The position numbers and the translations under genes were made by a program. Below are positions 43,835 to 53,353 of a stretch of 64,000 nucleotides of DNA, one piece after another. The notes beneath the pieces are model-generated. The model worked only from the letters and a program-made list of their open reading frames with translations, made no database searches and was not told the origin of the DNA. The DNA lies in NCBI GenBank assembly GCA_014860225.1, contig JACZKE010000023.1, positions 48,787 through 112,786 on the forward strand, given 5' to 3'. Every line of letters begins with the position of its first letter. The stretch's first letter is position 1. The DNA comes from Desulfuromonadales bacterium (GTDB lineage: Bacteria > Desulfobacterota > Desulfuromonadia > Desulfuromonadales > BM103).

Positions 43835-45254
43835 GGAAGCCCTCCTCGACGTGCGCCTGGGTACAGGGATCATCATCAGCGAAGATTTTACCGGGATTGA
43901 GGAGTCCTTTGGGATCGAAGGCGTCCTTGATACGCTTCATCACTTTGACGCCGCCAGGACCTATCTGCCGGGCCAGGTACTCTTTCTTGGCCAGACCGAT
44001 GCCATGTTCTCCTGAGACGGTGCCACCCCAGGCCAGCACCTGATCGTAGAGGTCGTCATAAAAAGCATGGGCCCGGTGCATCTCGTCGCTGTCACGCTCA
44101 TCACAGAGCACGGTCGGGTGCAGATTGCCATCGCCGGCATGGCCGAAGGTGCCGACCTTGAGGCCGTATTTAGCGGTAAGCCGCTCGATTTCCGCGAACG
44201 TCTCAGCGAGCCGTGAACGGGGTACGGTGGCATCCTCCAGTAGTGTGGTCGGCGACACGCGCGCCAGTGCGGAGAGTGCGGTGCGCCGCGCTGCAGCCAG
44301 GCTGTTGGCCTCTTCGACACTTTTGGCGACATGCACTTCTGCTGCCTTGACCTGTTCGAGGATTTTTTTCACCCCCTGTGACTCTTCTTCGACCATGGCC
44401 GGATGGCCGTCTACCTCGATCAGCAGCAGGGCTGCCATCTGACGCGGCAGGCCGATCTTGACGTAATCCTCGACGCAGTTGATGGTCGCCTTGTCCATAA
44501 TCTCCATGGTCGAGGGGATGATCTTGGCGGCAATAATCTTCGAGACCGCCTCACCGGCGGTGCGGATGTCGTTGAAGTATGCGAGGAAAGTCCGTTTGTC
44601 CTGGGGCGGCGGGATCAGTTTGACCGTAACCTCGGTGATGATGCCGAGCGTACCCTCCGAACCGACCAGCAGGTCCTTGAACGCGTAGCCGGCGACATCC
44701 TTGACGCTTTTGCCCCCGGTGGTCAGGATGCTGCCGTCGGGCAACACGCACTTGAGCGCCATCACGTAATCACGGGTGACGCCATACTTCAGGCCGCGCA
44801 GACCGCCGGCATCTTCCATGACGTTGCCGCCGAGAGTCGAGATCTTCTGTGAACCGGGGTCCGGCGGATAAAACAATCCCTTGGCAGCGGTGGCATTGAA
44901 CAGATCGAGGGTGACCACGCCGGCTTCTGCTGTAGCGGTGAGGTTCTCTTCATCGATCTCCAGGATCCGGTTCATGCGGTTGAGACAGAGGACCATGCCT
45001 CCTTTGACCGGCACACTGCCACCGGACAGCCCGGTTCCCGAGCCGCGCGGCACTATCGGCAGGCCCTCGTGCTGGGCGATCTCCATGGCGTCGAGCACCC
45101 CTGCAGTCGTGGTCGGATAGACCGCAACTTCAGGGAGGTGATGAACCCCCGGGGTGGAATCGTAGCCCAGGACCAGCAGATCTTCCTTTTCGCTGGCGAC
45201 ATTTGCTGCACTCAGTTTGTCAACCAGATGGCCAATGGCCGTTTTTGAAATCAT
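43821..45254 (-). CDS. glcD: FAD-linked D-lactate/glycolate dehydrogenase subunit (GlcD/Dld-II-like)
   Basis: 477 residues from the ATG at 45254 (AAGGA upstream). The FAD-binding (PCMH) domain contains GLPIVPRGSGTGLSGGSVPV and PDPGSQKISTLGGNVMEDAGGLRGLKYG. The C-terminal oxidase domain has GTFGHAGDGNLHPTVLCDE and SGEHGIGLAKKEYL. It oxidises a 2-hydroxyacid, transferring electrons to FAD and then GlcF, finally to quinone. Operon order dctP-dctQ-dctM-uspA-glcD-glcF links it to uptake of a 2-hydroxy- or 2-oxoacid. D-lactate is the likely substrate, glycolate the alternative. Confidence 0.92.
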   Translation of the reverse strand: MISKTAIGHLVDKLSAANVASEKEDLLVLGYDSTPGVHHLPEVAVYPTTTAGVLDAMEIAQHEGLPIVPRGSGTGLSGGSVPVKGGMVLCLNRMNRILEIDEENLTATAEAGVVTLDLFNATAAKGLFYPPDPGSQKISTLGGNVMEDAGGLRGLKYGVTRDYVMALKCVLPDGSILTTGGKSVKDVAGYAFKDLLVGSEGTLGIITEVTVKLIPPPQDKRTFLAYFNDIRTAGEAVSKIIAAKIIPSTMEIMDKATINCVEDYVKIGLPRQMAALLLIEVDGHPAMVEEESQGVKKILEQVKAAEVHVAKSVEEANSLAAARRTALSALARVSPTTLLEDATVPRSRLAETFAEIERLTAKYGLKVGTFGHAGDGNLHPTVLCDERDSDEMHRAHAFYDDLYDQVLAWGGTVSGEHGIGLAKKEYLARQIGPGGVKVMKRIKDAFDPKGLLNPGKIFADDDPCTQAHVEEGFRVSH

Positions 45255-45274
45255 GATGGTGTCCTTAAATGCAT

Positions 45275-45307
45275 CGGGGCACGCGGGCAAAAGTACCGCG
45301 TGCCCCG
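45275..45307. other. Strong intercistronic hairpin between uspA and glcD
   Basis: Perfect 12-bp GC-rich stem CGGGGCACGCGG/CCGCGTGCCCCG with a 9-base loop, ending 20 bases before the glcD start. There is no T-run after it on either strand, so it may protect the mRNA 5' end of glcDF or act as a processing site rather than a terminator. Confidence 0.55.
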
Positions 45308-45340
45308 AAAATAATGGCCGGCAGCGTTTGCGCCGGCAAC

Positions 45341-45850
45341 TCAGAACCCTTGTTCGTGAAAGCCTGCCGGAATCCGCACCACCAACACCGGTTGGGCGGC
45401 GCTGTGCAGAACCTTGTGGGTGGTGCTGCCGAGCATTGCATCGCCAATCACGGTGTGGCGGTGCGCGCCCATAATGATCAGGTCGACAGCGTATTCCCTG
45501 GCAGCCGCCAGGATGATCTGAGCCGGCTGACCCTCTTCAATCAGGATCTCGTTGACCCGCTGCGTACACTGCTGGTCCGTGCCACATTCCTTTTCACATA
45601 GCCGGGTGATGCGTTCTCGCAGTTTTTCCTTGGCCTGAATCTGCGCCTTGCTGTGGATCTCTGCCGATTGCTCATGGGAAATGTGTAACTCCACCAGACT
45701 CTGGGCAAAGGTAGACAAAGGCTCCAGCGCCGAGACGGCAATGATCTGCGCGTCGTGCTGTCTGGCCAAAGCGAGAGCATAGCGGAACACGTAGGGAGCT
45801 CCTGCGCCCATACCTGTGGCGTAAAGAATCTTATTGATTTTGGGAAGCAT
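45341..45850 (-). CDS. Universal stress protein (UspA family, ATP-binding type)
   Basis: 169 residues. The nucleotide-binding signature G-x2-G/H-x9-G-S-T is present as MGAHRHTVIGDAMLGSTTHKVLHSAAQPVLVV. The N-terminal KINKILYATGMGAGAPYVFRYALALARQHDA matches the family, and a middle insertion holds CEKECGTDQQC with three cysteines. It stands inside the TRAP transporter-lactate dehydrogenase operon, 41 bases after dctM. UspA proteins linked to TRAP transporters occur elsewhere (TeaD with TeaABC), where they modulate transport. A similar role is inferred. Confidence 0.9.
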   Translation of the reverse strand: MLPKINKILYATGMGAGAPYVFRYALALARQHDAQIIAVSALEPLSTFAQSLVELHISHEQSAEIHSKAQIQAKEKLRERITRLCEKECGTDQQCTQRVNEILIEEGQPAQIILAAAREYAVDLIIMGAHRHTVIGDAMLGSTTHKVLHSAAQPVLVVRIPAGFHEQGF

Positions 45851-45891
45851 GGCTTAACCTCTCCAGCTTTTGGGTTCAGAAGGCATTGTGG

Positions 45892-47232
45892 CTAACCACC
45901 GAAAAAGACGCTCGGCAGCCAAGTGATGATTTCCGGAAAACCGATCATGATCGCAAGGCCGATGATCTGGATAATGACAAAAGGGACGATCCCTTTGTAA
46001 ATGTCACTCATGGTGTACTCAGGTGGTGCGACACCTTTGAAATAAAACAGGGCGTAGCCGAAAGGTGGCGTCAAAAATGAGGTCTGCAGATTAATGCAGA
46101 TCAGCATGGCAAACCACAGCGGATTGAAGTCGAGGTCCATGGCGATCGGGGTGAAGATTGGCACGACCACCAGCAGAATCGCGGCCCAGTCGATGAACAT
46201 GCCGAGGAAGAAGACGACTGCCATCATGATTGCCAGTACCACGTAGGGACTGACGTCCATACCGAGTAGGGAATCGGCCACGACGTCGCCGCCGCCCATG
46301 CTCAGAAAAACCACACTGAACAATTTACCGCCGATGAACAGGGCCATGATCATCGCCGTAGTCTTGGCCGTCGAGATCGAAGCCTGAGTGATGACGTCCC
46401 AGTTGCATGTTCGCTTGAAGACGGCCAGCACCATGGCACCAACACAGCCGAGGGCCGCCGCTTCGGTCGGGGTGGCGACCCCGGCGAGGATGGTTCCCAT
46501 GACTGTCAGGATCAGCGCGAAGGGCGGGACGAAGCTCTTCATGGTCATGGTGAACTTCTGCATTAAAGTGTGAGTCCGCTCTTCCAGGGGAATCGGCGGA
46601 CCGAGTTTGGGATTGAACGCACAGCGGATGCCGACATAGGCCATGTAGAGGCCGGAGAGCAGCAGGCCCGGCAGGATCGCCCCGGCGAACAGGTTGCCGA
46701 CCGAAGTCTCCTTGAGACCAGTCAGACCGCCATAGACGACCAGCATGATCGACGGCGGGATGAGAATGCCGAGGGTTCCCGAAGAGCAGATGATCCCGGC
46801 CGAAAGCCCCCGATCGTAGCCGCGTCGCAGCAGTGCCGGACCGGCCATCAATCCCATGGCAACGACCGACGCGCCGATGATGCCGGTGGTTGCGGCGAAG
46901 ACCGTGGAGACAACGATGACCGCAAGTCCCAGGCCGCCACGCAGCCCTCCAAGTACAATGTAGAGGGCGTCAAACAACCCCTCAGAGACCTTCGAACGGT
47001 CGAGAATCTGGGCCATGAAGATAAACAGCGGGATGGCAACCAGCGTGTAATTAAGAAAAATCCCCCAGGTGTTGTTGACGAACAGGTCGAGCAGTGCGGG
47101 GACATTGAAGCCGTTGTCAATGAGGCCGTACAGAGTGGCGACGCTGGCCAGGGTGATCGCCAAAGGATGACCCAGGGTGATCGACACCACCAGCGTGCCG
47201 AACATCAGGATAGTGAGAACTTCTGCGCTCAT
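45892..47232 (-). CDS. dctM: TRAP transporter large permease
   Basis: 446 residues, about 12 membrane helices. Typical elements: N-terminal GTLVVSITLGHPLAITLA, the conserved SSGTLGILIPPSIMLVVYG, and the second-half repeat ATPTEAAALGCVGAMVLAV with FIDWAAILLVVVPIFTP. DctM catalyses Na+-coupled uptake of a solute delivered by DctP. It follows dctQ by 28 bases. Confidence 0.95.
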   Translation of the reverse strand: MSAEVLTILMFGTLVVSITLGHPLAITLASVATLYGLIDNGFNVPALLDLFVNNTWGIFLNYTLVAIPLFIFMAQILDRSKVSEGLFDALYIVLGGLRGGLGLAVIVVSTVFAATTGIIGASVVAMGLMAGPALLRRGYDRGLSAGIICSSGTLGILIPPSIMLVVYGGLTGLKETSVGNLFAGAILPGLLLSGLYMAYVGIRCAFNPKLGPPIPLEERTHTLMQKFTMTMKSFVPPFALILTVMGTILAGVATPTEAAALGCVGAMVLAVFKRTCNWDVITQASISTAKTTAMIMALFIGGKLFSVVFLSMGGGDVVADSLLGMDVSPYVVLAIMMAVVFFLGMFIDWAAILLVVVPIFTPIAMDLDFNPLWFAMLICINLQTSFLTPPFGYALFYFKGVAPPEYTMSDIYKGIVPFVIIQIIGLAIMIGFPEIITWLPSVFFGG

Positions 47233-47260
47233 AATGAATATATTCTCCGAGGGGGTACGA

Positions 47261-47758
47261 TTAATCGTCGCTGCGCAGAGCGCGGAAGTCTTGTATCAAC
47301 TTCGCCAGCCCCTGCAGAAATAACAGGATAAAGCCAATGGCCATGATCGTCTTGTAAGGATAGATCGCCGGTGCCCAGGAGCTTGAAGCATTTTCCCAAC
47401 CCTGCCAGGATGTCGCGGCATAAATCACCGACCAGATCGCCAGCATGCCGACCGTCGGGATGAACAGAATCAGGTTGGAAAGGATGCGTAAAATGGTCCG
47501 GGGCTTTTTCGCCAGCCGGGCTTCAAAAACGTCAATGGCCACATGCCCGTCGTGCTTGTGGGCAAAGGCGAGGGCCAACATGAAATGAATCCCGTAGATA
47601 AAGGTGGTCATTTCAAAGGCCCAGGAGGTTGGTGCGTTGAAGGCATAACGCATCAGTACTTCGTAGGAAACCACGCCGATCAGAGGAAGGACCAGGTAGG
47701 CGGTGTAAAAGCCAACCTTTTCGTTGAGGGCGTCGATCGCCCGGTCGAAGAATGCCAT
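47261..47758 (-). CDS. dctQ: TRAP transporter small permease
   Basis: 165 residues with four membrane helices. AFNAPTSWAFEMTTFIYGIHFMLALAFAHKHDGHVAIDVF is the DctQ signature region. It forms the membrane complex with DctM. A hairpin with terminator character lies between dctP and this gene, so less of it may be made than of the binding protein. Confidence 0.93.
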   Translation of the reverse strand: MAFFDRAIDALNEKVGFYTAYLVLPLIGVVSYEVLMRYAFNAPTSWAFEMTTFIYGIHFMLALAFAHKHDGHVAIDVFEARLAKKPRTILRILSNLILFIPTVGMLAIWSVIYAATSWQGWENASSSWAPAIYPYKTIMAIGFILLFLQGLAKLIQDFRALRSDD

Positions 47759-47801
47759 GGGGAAACCTCGTTAAAAACTGTTGCTCTGTTGATTGCCTGA
47801 A

Positions 47802-47834
47802 CAAAATAAGGCGGGGGCCGTAGCGACCCCCGCC
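47802..47834 (-). terminator. Partial terminator/attenuator between dctP and dctQ
   Basis: On the minus strand, stem GGCGGGGG/CCCCCGCC with a 9-base loop is followed by TTATTTTG. It is placed 13 bases after the dctP stop, within the operon. This is the usual way to make excess binding protein over permease. Confidence 0.6.
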
Positions 47835-47847
47835 CGGTTTTAAATTG

Positions 47848-49005
47848 TTACTGGAGCCGCTTGCCCGCGATGAAATCATCGATCGGCCAAGGGGTCAGGC
47901 CACTACGGATTTCACGCCATTTGGCGAAATCCTTCTTGAACTGTTCCTGGGAGTCGAGGGTCTTCTTGACTTCAGGATACTTGGCTTTAACTTCTTCCAG
48001 GTATTCCTTGGTGCGTTTGGCGAAAGCGGTGATCGCCTCATCGTCCATCTTGACGAACTCGACTTTCTCTTCGAATTTCTCGATCGCCTCGATGTTCAGC
48101 TGCTCCTGCCAGGCAGTCGACCAGAGCTGGGTCTCCTTGGCGGCGATGTCGACGATCCATTTCAGGTCGGCCGGCAGCTTGTTGTAGGCATCCTTGTTAA
48201 AGAAGAGGGCGCATTGAACCGAAGGCTGATGTACGCCCGGCTCGATGACGTATTTAGTGATTTCATCGAAACCCATCGGGTAGTTGATGGCCGGGGAGGA
48301 GAATTCGGCGGCGTCAATAACACCACGCTCGAGAGCGAGATAAACTTCACCGCCGGGCAGCGGGGTAACCGAGGCACCGAGAGAATTCATAATGTCCATG
48401 TACCAGCCCGGGGTGCGGACGCGCATACCTTTGAAGTCGGCCATCTTCTCGGCTTTTTTGTTGGAAAAGAAGCCCATTTCCTGGCCGCCGTTGCCGCCCG
48501 GAAGAGCGAACAAGTTGAACTGGCCGTAAAGTTCCTGCATCTGCTCGAGACCACCACGCTCATAAAGCCAGATGTTGTAACCCTCCGTGTCGAGGCCGAA
48601 GGGGACCGAGGCGAAAGAAACGAAGTTCTCGTTCTTGCCTTTCCAGTAGCCGGGCCAGTCATGTCCGACTTCAGCCGAGCCTTTGCTGACGGCATCGAAG
48701 CTCTCCATGGCGCCGACCAGTTCGCCGGCCGAGAACAGCTTGATTTCGAGGCGGCCACCAGAGGCCAAGGCCACTGAATCAGCGAAATGTTGCGCCATAT
48801 CGTAGAAAAGCAGGCCTTTGGACCAGGGCATGACCATCTTCCATCTGAAGGTTTCTGTCGAGGGCTTGATGGTACGCAGCTCTTTCTTGACTTCATCGTG
48901 GCGCTTATCGGCACCGAACTTCTCGCGCTTGGCGGCGAAAGCCGCCGGGGCACATGCCAGGCTGAGAACGACCAGCAGGCCAACTAATTGTTTCATTTTC
49001 TTCAT
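47848..49005 (-). CDS. dctP: TRAP transporter solute-binding protein (TakP-like, 2-oxo/hydroxy acid type)
   Basis: 385 residues with AAGGAGG upstream. The signal peptide ends at AFA-A (about residue 24). The mature protein has FRWKMVMPWSKGLLFYDMAQHFADSV, SAGELVGAMESFDAVSKGSAEVGH and the ligand-arginine region MRVRTPGWYMDIMNSLGA, as in the TakP/lactate-binding branch that takes 2-oxoacids or calcium lactate. It is the first gene of the dctPQM-uspA-glcDF operon. Two palindromic sites lie upstream, one matching the GntR operator. Lactate uptake is the best inference. Confidence 0.93.
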   Translation of the reverse strand: MKKMKQLVGLLVVLSLACAPAAFAAKREKFGADKRHDEVKKELRTIKPSTETFRWKMVMPWSKGLLFYDMAQHFADSVALASGGRLEIKLFSAGELVGAMESFDAVSKGSAEVGHDWPGYWKGKNENFVSFASVPFGLDTEGYNIWLYERGGLEQMQELYGQFNLFALPGGNGGQEMGFFSNKKAEKMADFKGMRVRTPGWYMDIMNSLGASVTPLPGGEVYLALERGVIDAAEFSSPAINYPMGFDEITKYVIEPGVHQPSVQCALFFNKDAYNKLPADLKWIVDIAAKETQLWSTAWQEQLNIEAIEKFEEKVEFVKMDDEAITAFAKRTKEYLEEVKAKYPEVKKTLDSQEQFKKDFAKWREIRSGLTPWPIDDFIAGKRLQ

Positions 49006-49040
49006 GATGGAGCCTCCTTTGCTTGGGTTGCGGTTTTATC

Positions 49041-49056
49041 ATGGTCACGTGACCAT
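49041..49056. promoter_or_regulatory. 16-bp perfect palindrome upstream of dctP
   Basis: ATGGTCAC/GTGACCAT without a spacer, 36 bases upstream of the dctP ATG. It is a plausible second regulator site. It shares GGTC/GACC half-sites with FadR-type operators, but the spacing differs from the TTGGT-N3-ACCAA sites. Confidence 0.45.
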
Positions 49057-49077
49057 TGTGAGCACTTTCTACATTAG

Positions 49078-49100
49078 ACCAATAATTGGTATGACCAGTT
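49078..49100. promoter_or_regulatory. FadR/PdhR-type operator upstream of dctP
   Basis: On the minus strand this reads AACTGGT-CAT-ACCAATT, with the same GGTCATACCAA core as the operator before the GntR gene. It overlaps a second small dyad, ACCAAT-A-ATTGGT (49078-49090). It is about 75-95 bases upstream of the dctP ATG. The remaining part of 49006-49276 holds no gene. Confidence 0.58.
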
Positions 49101-49276
49101 GTGAAACGTTAGCCAATCTTCTCCAACAGGTCAAGAAAAAAAACAAACAACGTTGTATCGAATTGAAAATGCCAGAAATTGAGCGAATTACACGTCTGGT
49201 TCAGTTATGTCTTCCTGAATGTCTGCAAATCAACAATTCAGGCTCGCGACCGAGTCTGGCTCTGTAGTTCTCCAGC

Positions 49277-50035
49277 TCAGCAGGCGGTCCAGCCACAATC
49301 GATGGTAAAGTCTGTGCCGGTCATGCAACCGGCCGCATCCGAGCAGAGGTAAAGCACGGCCGCACCTATCTCGCCCGGTTCGATCATCCTTTTAATGGAC
49401 GCTTTCTTGAGCATGATGCTGTTGATGACTTCTTCCCTGGGAATGTTGTGAGTTGCAGCTTGAGCGTCGATCTGGTTATCCACCAGTGGTGTCCGCACAT
49501 AAGCCGGACAGATGGCATTGACCGTGATTCCGTGTGGTCCGCCTTCCAGGGCGGTGGTCTTGGTCAGGCCCATGAGGCCGTGTTTGGCGCTGATGTAGGC
49601 GGATTTGAATTCGCTGGCGCGCAGACCGTGCACCGAGCTGATGTTGATCACCCGGCCCCAGCCTGCCGCCTTCATGTACGGCCAGGCATATTTGGTGAGC
49701 AGGAAGGGGGCGGTCAGCATCAGACGGATCATGAAATCCCATTTGTCTTCGGGAAAATCTTCCACCGGGCTGACATGCTGCATGCCGGCATTGTTGATCA
49801 GGACATCGACTGAACCGTATTTGGCAACAGCCGAGTCGATCAGGGCCTTGCAGGCTGCGCGATCGCTGAGGTCGGCGTGAAGGAAATAAGCGTTAAGACG
49901 GTCGGCTTCGCGTTTGCCGGACTCGGCATTGACATCAGCCATGACCAATCGGTAGCCAGTCGCTGCCAGGGCATCTGCGACGGCCAGACCAATGCCGCTG
50001 GCAGCACCGGTGATAACTGCAACTTTTTGTGACAT
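49277..50035 (-). CDS. D-3-hydroxybutyrate dehydrogenase (SDR family)
   Basis: 252 residues from the ATG at 50035 with AAAGGAG upstream. NAD site TGAASGIG, NNAGMQHVSPVEDFPEDKWD, catalytic Ser of INISSVHGLRAS, and YxxxK as YISAK; the C-terminal MTGTDFTIDCGWTA is typical of 3-hydroxybutyrate dehydrogenases. It interconverts 3-hydroxybutyrate and acetoacetate with NAD. It is last in a thiolase-CoA transferase-dehydrogenase operon, which supports the substrate. Confidence 0.92.
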   Translation of the reverse strand: MSQKVAVITGAASGIGLAVADALAATGYRLVMADVNAESGKREADRLNAYFLHADLSDRAACKALIDSAVAKYGSVDVLINNAGMQHVSPVEDFPEDKWDFMIRLMLTAPFLLTKYAWPYMKAAGWGRVINISSVHGLRASEFKSAYISAKHGLMGLTKTTALEGGPHGITVNAICPAYVRTPLVDNQIDAQAATHNIPREEVINSIMLKKASIKRMIEPGEIGAAVLYLCSDAAGCMTGTDFTIDCGWTAC

Positions 50036-50116
50036 GCAACGTCTCCTTTGTATGATTATTGATTTCTGCCCACGGTTTAGCGGGGTGGTCTCCACCTCAT
50101 TCCTTACGGCTAACCC

Positions 50117-51484
50117 TCACGGAGACAGAAGATTGTCGGCGACCCGGAAGTCGCAGCCGGTGGTTGCCCGAACATCCTCAAGATTAGAGAAGGGTGAAAT
50201 CTCGGTCAGGATCAGTCCCGCTTCGGCATCGACCGTGAAGACAGCCTTGTCCGTCACCAGCAGGTCGACCACCTGCCGACCGGTGACTGGCAGGTCGCAC
50301 TCTTCGAGAATCTTGGGTGCGCCGTCCTTGGAGCAGTGCTCCATCATAATCACAACTTTCTTGACTCCGGAAACCAGGTCCATAGCGCCGCCCGGGCCTT
50401 TAACCATTTTGCCGGGGATCATCCAGTTGGCAAGATCGCCGGTTCTGCTGACCTGCATGCCGCCGAGCACCGACAGATCGATGTGCCCGCCGCGGATCAT
50501 GGCGAAGGATTCCGAAGAGTCAAAGTAACTGGCTCCCGGCAGAGCAGTGATGGTCTGTTTGCCGGCATTGATCAGGTCGGGATCGAGTCGGTCTTCCGTG
50601 GGGAAAGGTCCAATGCCGAGCAGGCCGTTCTCTGACTGCAGGGTGACCTGGATGCCCTCGGGGATGAAATTCGCCACCAGGGTCGGCATGCCGATCCCCA
50701 GGTTGATATAAGCACCATCAACCAGCTCCTGGGCGACGCGTCTGGCCATCCATTCGCGTTGCGGATTGAAGCCTTTGGCCGAAATGCCGGCACCGGAGAC
50801 AGTGCGTTGCTCAATCGGTTTTTCGTAGTTGCTGCCGAGGACCAGGCGGTCGACATAGACGCCGGGGACATGGATCTGGTGCGGATCGAGCTCGCCGATC
50901 TCGACGATTTCCTCGACTTCGGCCACCGTGAAGCGGCCAGCCTTGGCACAGGCGACGTTGAAATTGTTGGCGGTCTTGTTCATCACCAGGTTGCCCGCTT
51001 TGTCAGCTTTCCAGGCCTTGACAATCGCCAGGTCGGCCTGAATGCTCTCTTCCAGAACGTAGGAGAGTCCGTTAAACTCCTTGATCTCTTTACCTTCGCT
51101 TAACAGTGTGCCGTAACCGGTACGGGTGAAGAAGGCCGGAATGCCGGCGCCGCCGGCACGCAATTTCTCAGCGAGGGTCCCCTGTGGAGTCAGCTCGAGT
51201 TCCAGTTCACCATCGAGGAATTGTTTTTCGAACAAGGCGTTTTCGCCCACATATGAGGAGATCATCTTGTGGATCTGACGGGTTTGCAGCAACAGGCCGA
51301 GACCAAAATCATCCACTCCGGCATTGTTGCTGACCACGGTCAATTGTTTTGCTCCGGACTCGCGCAGGGCCAGAATCAGTTTTTCGGGGATACCGCAGAG
51401 ACCGAAGCCGCCGGCGGCCACAGTCATATTGTCTGCGACCACTCCTTCTAAAGCTTTGAGGGCATCAGTGAATACCGGTTTCAT
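50117..51484 (-). CDS. Fused-subunit 3-oxoacid CoA-transferase (SCOT-like)
   Basis: 455 residues combining A and B subunits. The A part has [22 protein letters not shown] and [14 protein letters not shown]; the B part starts near residue 240 ([26 protein letters not shown]) and holds the catalytic glutamate in [10 protein letters not shown]. It transfers CoA from succinyl-CoA or acetyl-CoA to acetoacetate. The fused form is the mammalian-SCOT arrangement, whereas E. coli AtoD/AtoA are separate. It sits between the thiolase and the 3-hydroxybutyrate dehydrogenase, so the operon converts 3-hydroxybutyrate through acetoacetyl-CoA to acetyl-CoA. Confidence 0.93.
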   Translation of the reverse strand: MKPVFTDALKALEGVVADNMTVAAGGFGLCGIPEKLILALRESGAKQLTVVSNNAGVDDFGLGLLLQTRQIHKMISSYVGENALFEKQFLDGELELELTPQGTLAEKLRAGGAGIPAFFTRTGYGTLLSEGKEIKEFNGLSYVLEESIQADLAIVKAWKADKAGNLVMNKTANNFNVACAKAGRFTVAEVEEIVEIGELDPHQIHVPGVYVDRLVLGSNYEKPIEQRTVSGAGISAKGFNPQREWMARRVAQELVDGAYINLGIGMPTLVANFIPEGIQVTLQSENGLLGIGPFPTEDRLDPDLINAGKQTITALPGASYFDSSESFAMIRGGHIDLSVLGGMQVSRTGDLANWMIPGKMVKGPGGAMDLVSGVKKVVIMMEHCSKDGAPKILEECDLPVTGRQVVDLLVTDKAVFTVDAEAGLILTEISPFSNLEDVRATTGCDFRVADNLLSP

Positions 51485-51508
51485 GTGTTCTCCTTTAAGG
51501 GTTTGTGT

Positions 51509-52684
51509 TTAACAGCATTCAAAGACAGCAGCTACGGCTTCTCCGCCGCCGATGCAAAGGCTGGCAACGCCGTAGCGTAGCTGACGAGCCCGCAGCTCAC
51601 GGATCAAGGTCACGGCAAGACGTGCACCGCTGGCGCCGACCGGATGGCCGATAGCAACCGCGCCGCCATTGACGTTGACTTTGTCCGCATCGATACCCAG
51701 TTCGCGTATGGCAACCAGCGGTACCGCCGCAAAAGCTTCATTGATTTCGAAGAGGTCGATGTCGGCCAGAGTCAGGCCGGCCCGCGCAACGGCACGCTGA
51801 ATGGCACCGATCGGTGCTTCGGCAAAATCATCCGGGGCCAGGCTGTTGGTCGCCGCTGCGACCAGACGGGCGATCGGTTTCAGGCTGTGGCGCTCCATGG
51901 CTTGTTTGGAACAGACCAGGACAAATGCGGCACCGTCGTTGATAGTCGAGGCGTTACCGGCCGTGATCGTACCGTCTTTTTTAAAGGCGGGACGCAGACC
52001 GGGTAGCTTGTCGATGCTGCCGCGTCCCGGCTCCTCATCCTGGTCGATAGTGATGTCACCTTTGCGGCTGCTCTTGGTCACCGGAGTCAACTCATCGGCG
52101 AAGACGCCTGCGGCAACGGCTGCCTGGGCCAGACGGTAGGAGCGGGCGGCGTATTGATCCTGGTCTTCACGGGTGAGACCATGACGCTCAACCCAGGTTT
52201 CAGTGATCTCGCCCATGTGACGTCCACTGTAAGGATCTTGCAGGGCATCGTAAATCATCAGGTCGAGGGCCTGGGCGTGCCCCATGCGCTGCCCGGTGCG
52301 CAGTGCAGGGAGGGCGTAGGGGGCAAGCGACATGCTTTCCATGCCACCGGCAATCACACTGTTGGCGTCGCCCAGACGAATGGTGTCGGCCGCCAGCATG
52401 ATTGCTTTGAGGCCACTGCCGCAGACCTTGTTGATCGTCATGGCGTGGACACCATCCGGCAGGCCGGCACGGCGCATGGCCTGACGCGCCGGGGCCTGGC
52501 CGCAGCCACCCTGGAGAACCTGTCCGACGATCACTTCGTCAATCGCTTCAGCAGGGATCTGTGAGCGGCGAAGCAGGTCGGCCATGACCTGACTGGCCAT
52601 CTCCGGAGCTGATATATCGCTTAAGACACCACCAAAAGAGCCAAAAGGTGTACGCCTCGCTTCAACAATAAAAACATCGTTCAT
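51509..52684 (-). CDS. Acetyl-CoA acetyltransferase (thiolase)
   Basis: 391 residues from the ATG at 52684 with AGGAG upstream; the open frame extends 59 codons further but without family character. Nucleophile Cys88 in [22 protein letters not shown] (His) and the second catalytic Cys in SLCIGGGEA are present. It cleaves acetoacetyl-CoA to two acetyl-CoA or condenses them. It is the first gene of the ketone-body operon, with a candidate sigma-54 promoter 60 bases upstream. Confidence 0.95.
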   Translation of the reverse strand: MNDVFIVEARRTPFGSFGGVLSDISAPEMASQVMADLLRRSQIPAEAIDEVIVGQVLQGGCGQAPARQAMRRAGLPDGVHAMTINKVCGSGLKAIMLAADTIRLGDANSVIAGGMESMSLAPYALPALRTGQRMGHAQALDLMIYDALQDPYSGRHMGEITETWVERHGLTREDQDQYAARSYRLAQAAVAAGVFADELTPVTKSSRKGDITIDQDEEPGRGSIDKLPGLRPAFKKDGTITAGNASTINDGAAFVLVCSKQAMERHSLKPIARLVAAATNSLAPDDFAEAPIGAIQRAVARAGLTLADIDLFEINEAFAAVPLVAIRELGIDADKVNVNGGAVAIGHPVGASGARLAVTLIRELRARQLRYGVASLCIGGGEAVAAVFECC

Positions 52685-52745
52685 TGTACTTCTCCTGATA
52701 TAGTTTTTTTGTGGTTCAGCTTGAGACATAAAGGACATCGCCTCT

Positions 52746-52763
52746 TTGCAAAAAATGGACCTG
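52746..52763 (-). promoter_or_regulatory. Candidate sigma-54 promoter of the thiolase operon
   Basis: On the minus strand the sequence AGGTCCATTTTTTGCAA has GG (52761-52760) and GC (52749-52748) exactly 10 bases apart with a T-run before the GC, as in -24/-12 promoters. The -24 part is weak beyond GG. A PAS sigma-54 activator is encoded divergently next to it. Confidence 0.42.
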
Positions 52764-52993
52764 CAGCCCATAATAATGCCAGACAGTCTCCTGAACGATG
52801 ATGCCGCAAAGGTTACAAGAGAAAACCGTTTAAGGTCTTGACTCCGGGCGGACTTTGCCATTTTGTTGTGATGTTTACGTCGTCAAAAGAACGTTGACGG
52901 GCAGCTTAAACGTAACGCGAAAGAAGGTAATGTCAATCACTCGAATGGCGAGTTTGATTTATTGCCAAACCGCTATTCCTTAGCGCCCGCCTG

Positions 52994-53018
52994 ACCGTTT
53001 GAGGATATATCAAACGGT
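52994..53018. promoter_or_regulatory. Candidate activator binding site (9-bp inverted repeat)
   Basis: Perfect dyad ACCGTTTGA-N7-TCAAACGGT about 240 bases upstream of the candidate -24 element for the thiolase operon. Size and position fit an upstream activating site for the sigma-54 activator at 53410. The 52685-53409 gap otherwise has no gene. Confidence 0.5.
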
Positions 53019-53114
53019 GTTATGAGTTTAACTGGTTGAGCAAATTTCGGGCCAGACGTGTAAATGGTTCCGGTTTTTAGTGTATGCCTATAAAAATATG
53101 CATTATGATCAAGT

Positions 53115-53145
53115 ACTTAAGGATGGTTTTGACAAAAGCTTAAGT
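53115..53145. promoter_or_regulatory. Nested palindromes in the divergent region
   Basis: ACTTAAG (53115-53121) and CTTAAGT (53139-53145) enclose a second small palindrome TTTTG-A-CAAAA. Possible operator; no matching site elsewhere in the window. Confidence 0.3.
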
Positions 53146-53353
53146 CCATCGCAATGGATGGCAAGAGGTTTGCTGAATGAGAACGTGTATTCACTTGACT
53201 ACACATTGGCGGCGCGCTACGTTTGATGTGAACCAGAATAGTGTTACAGGAATAATAGTAAAACGTACAAGACGTCAGATAAAAGCACCTTGAAACAGCA
53301 GGTTGGCAAAATAATTTAGGCTGGACTGAGCCGTTGCCGGGGTAGGGTAAGTC

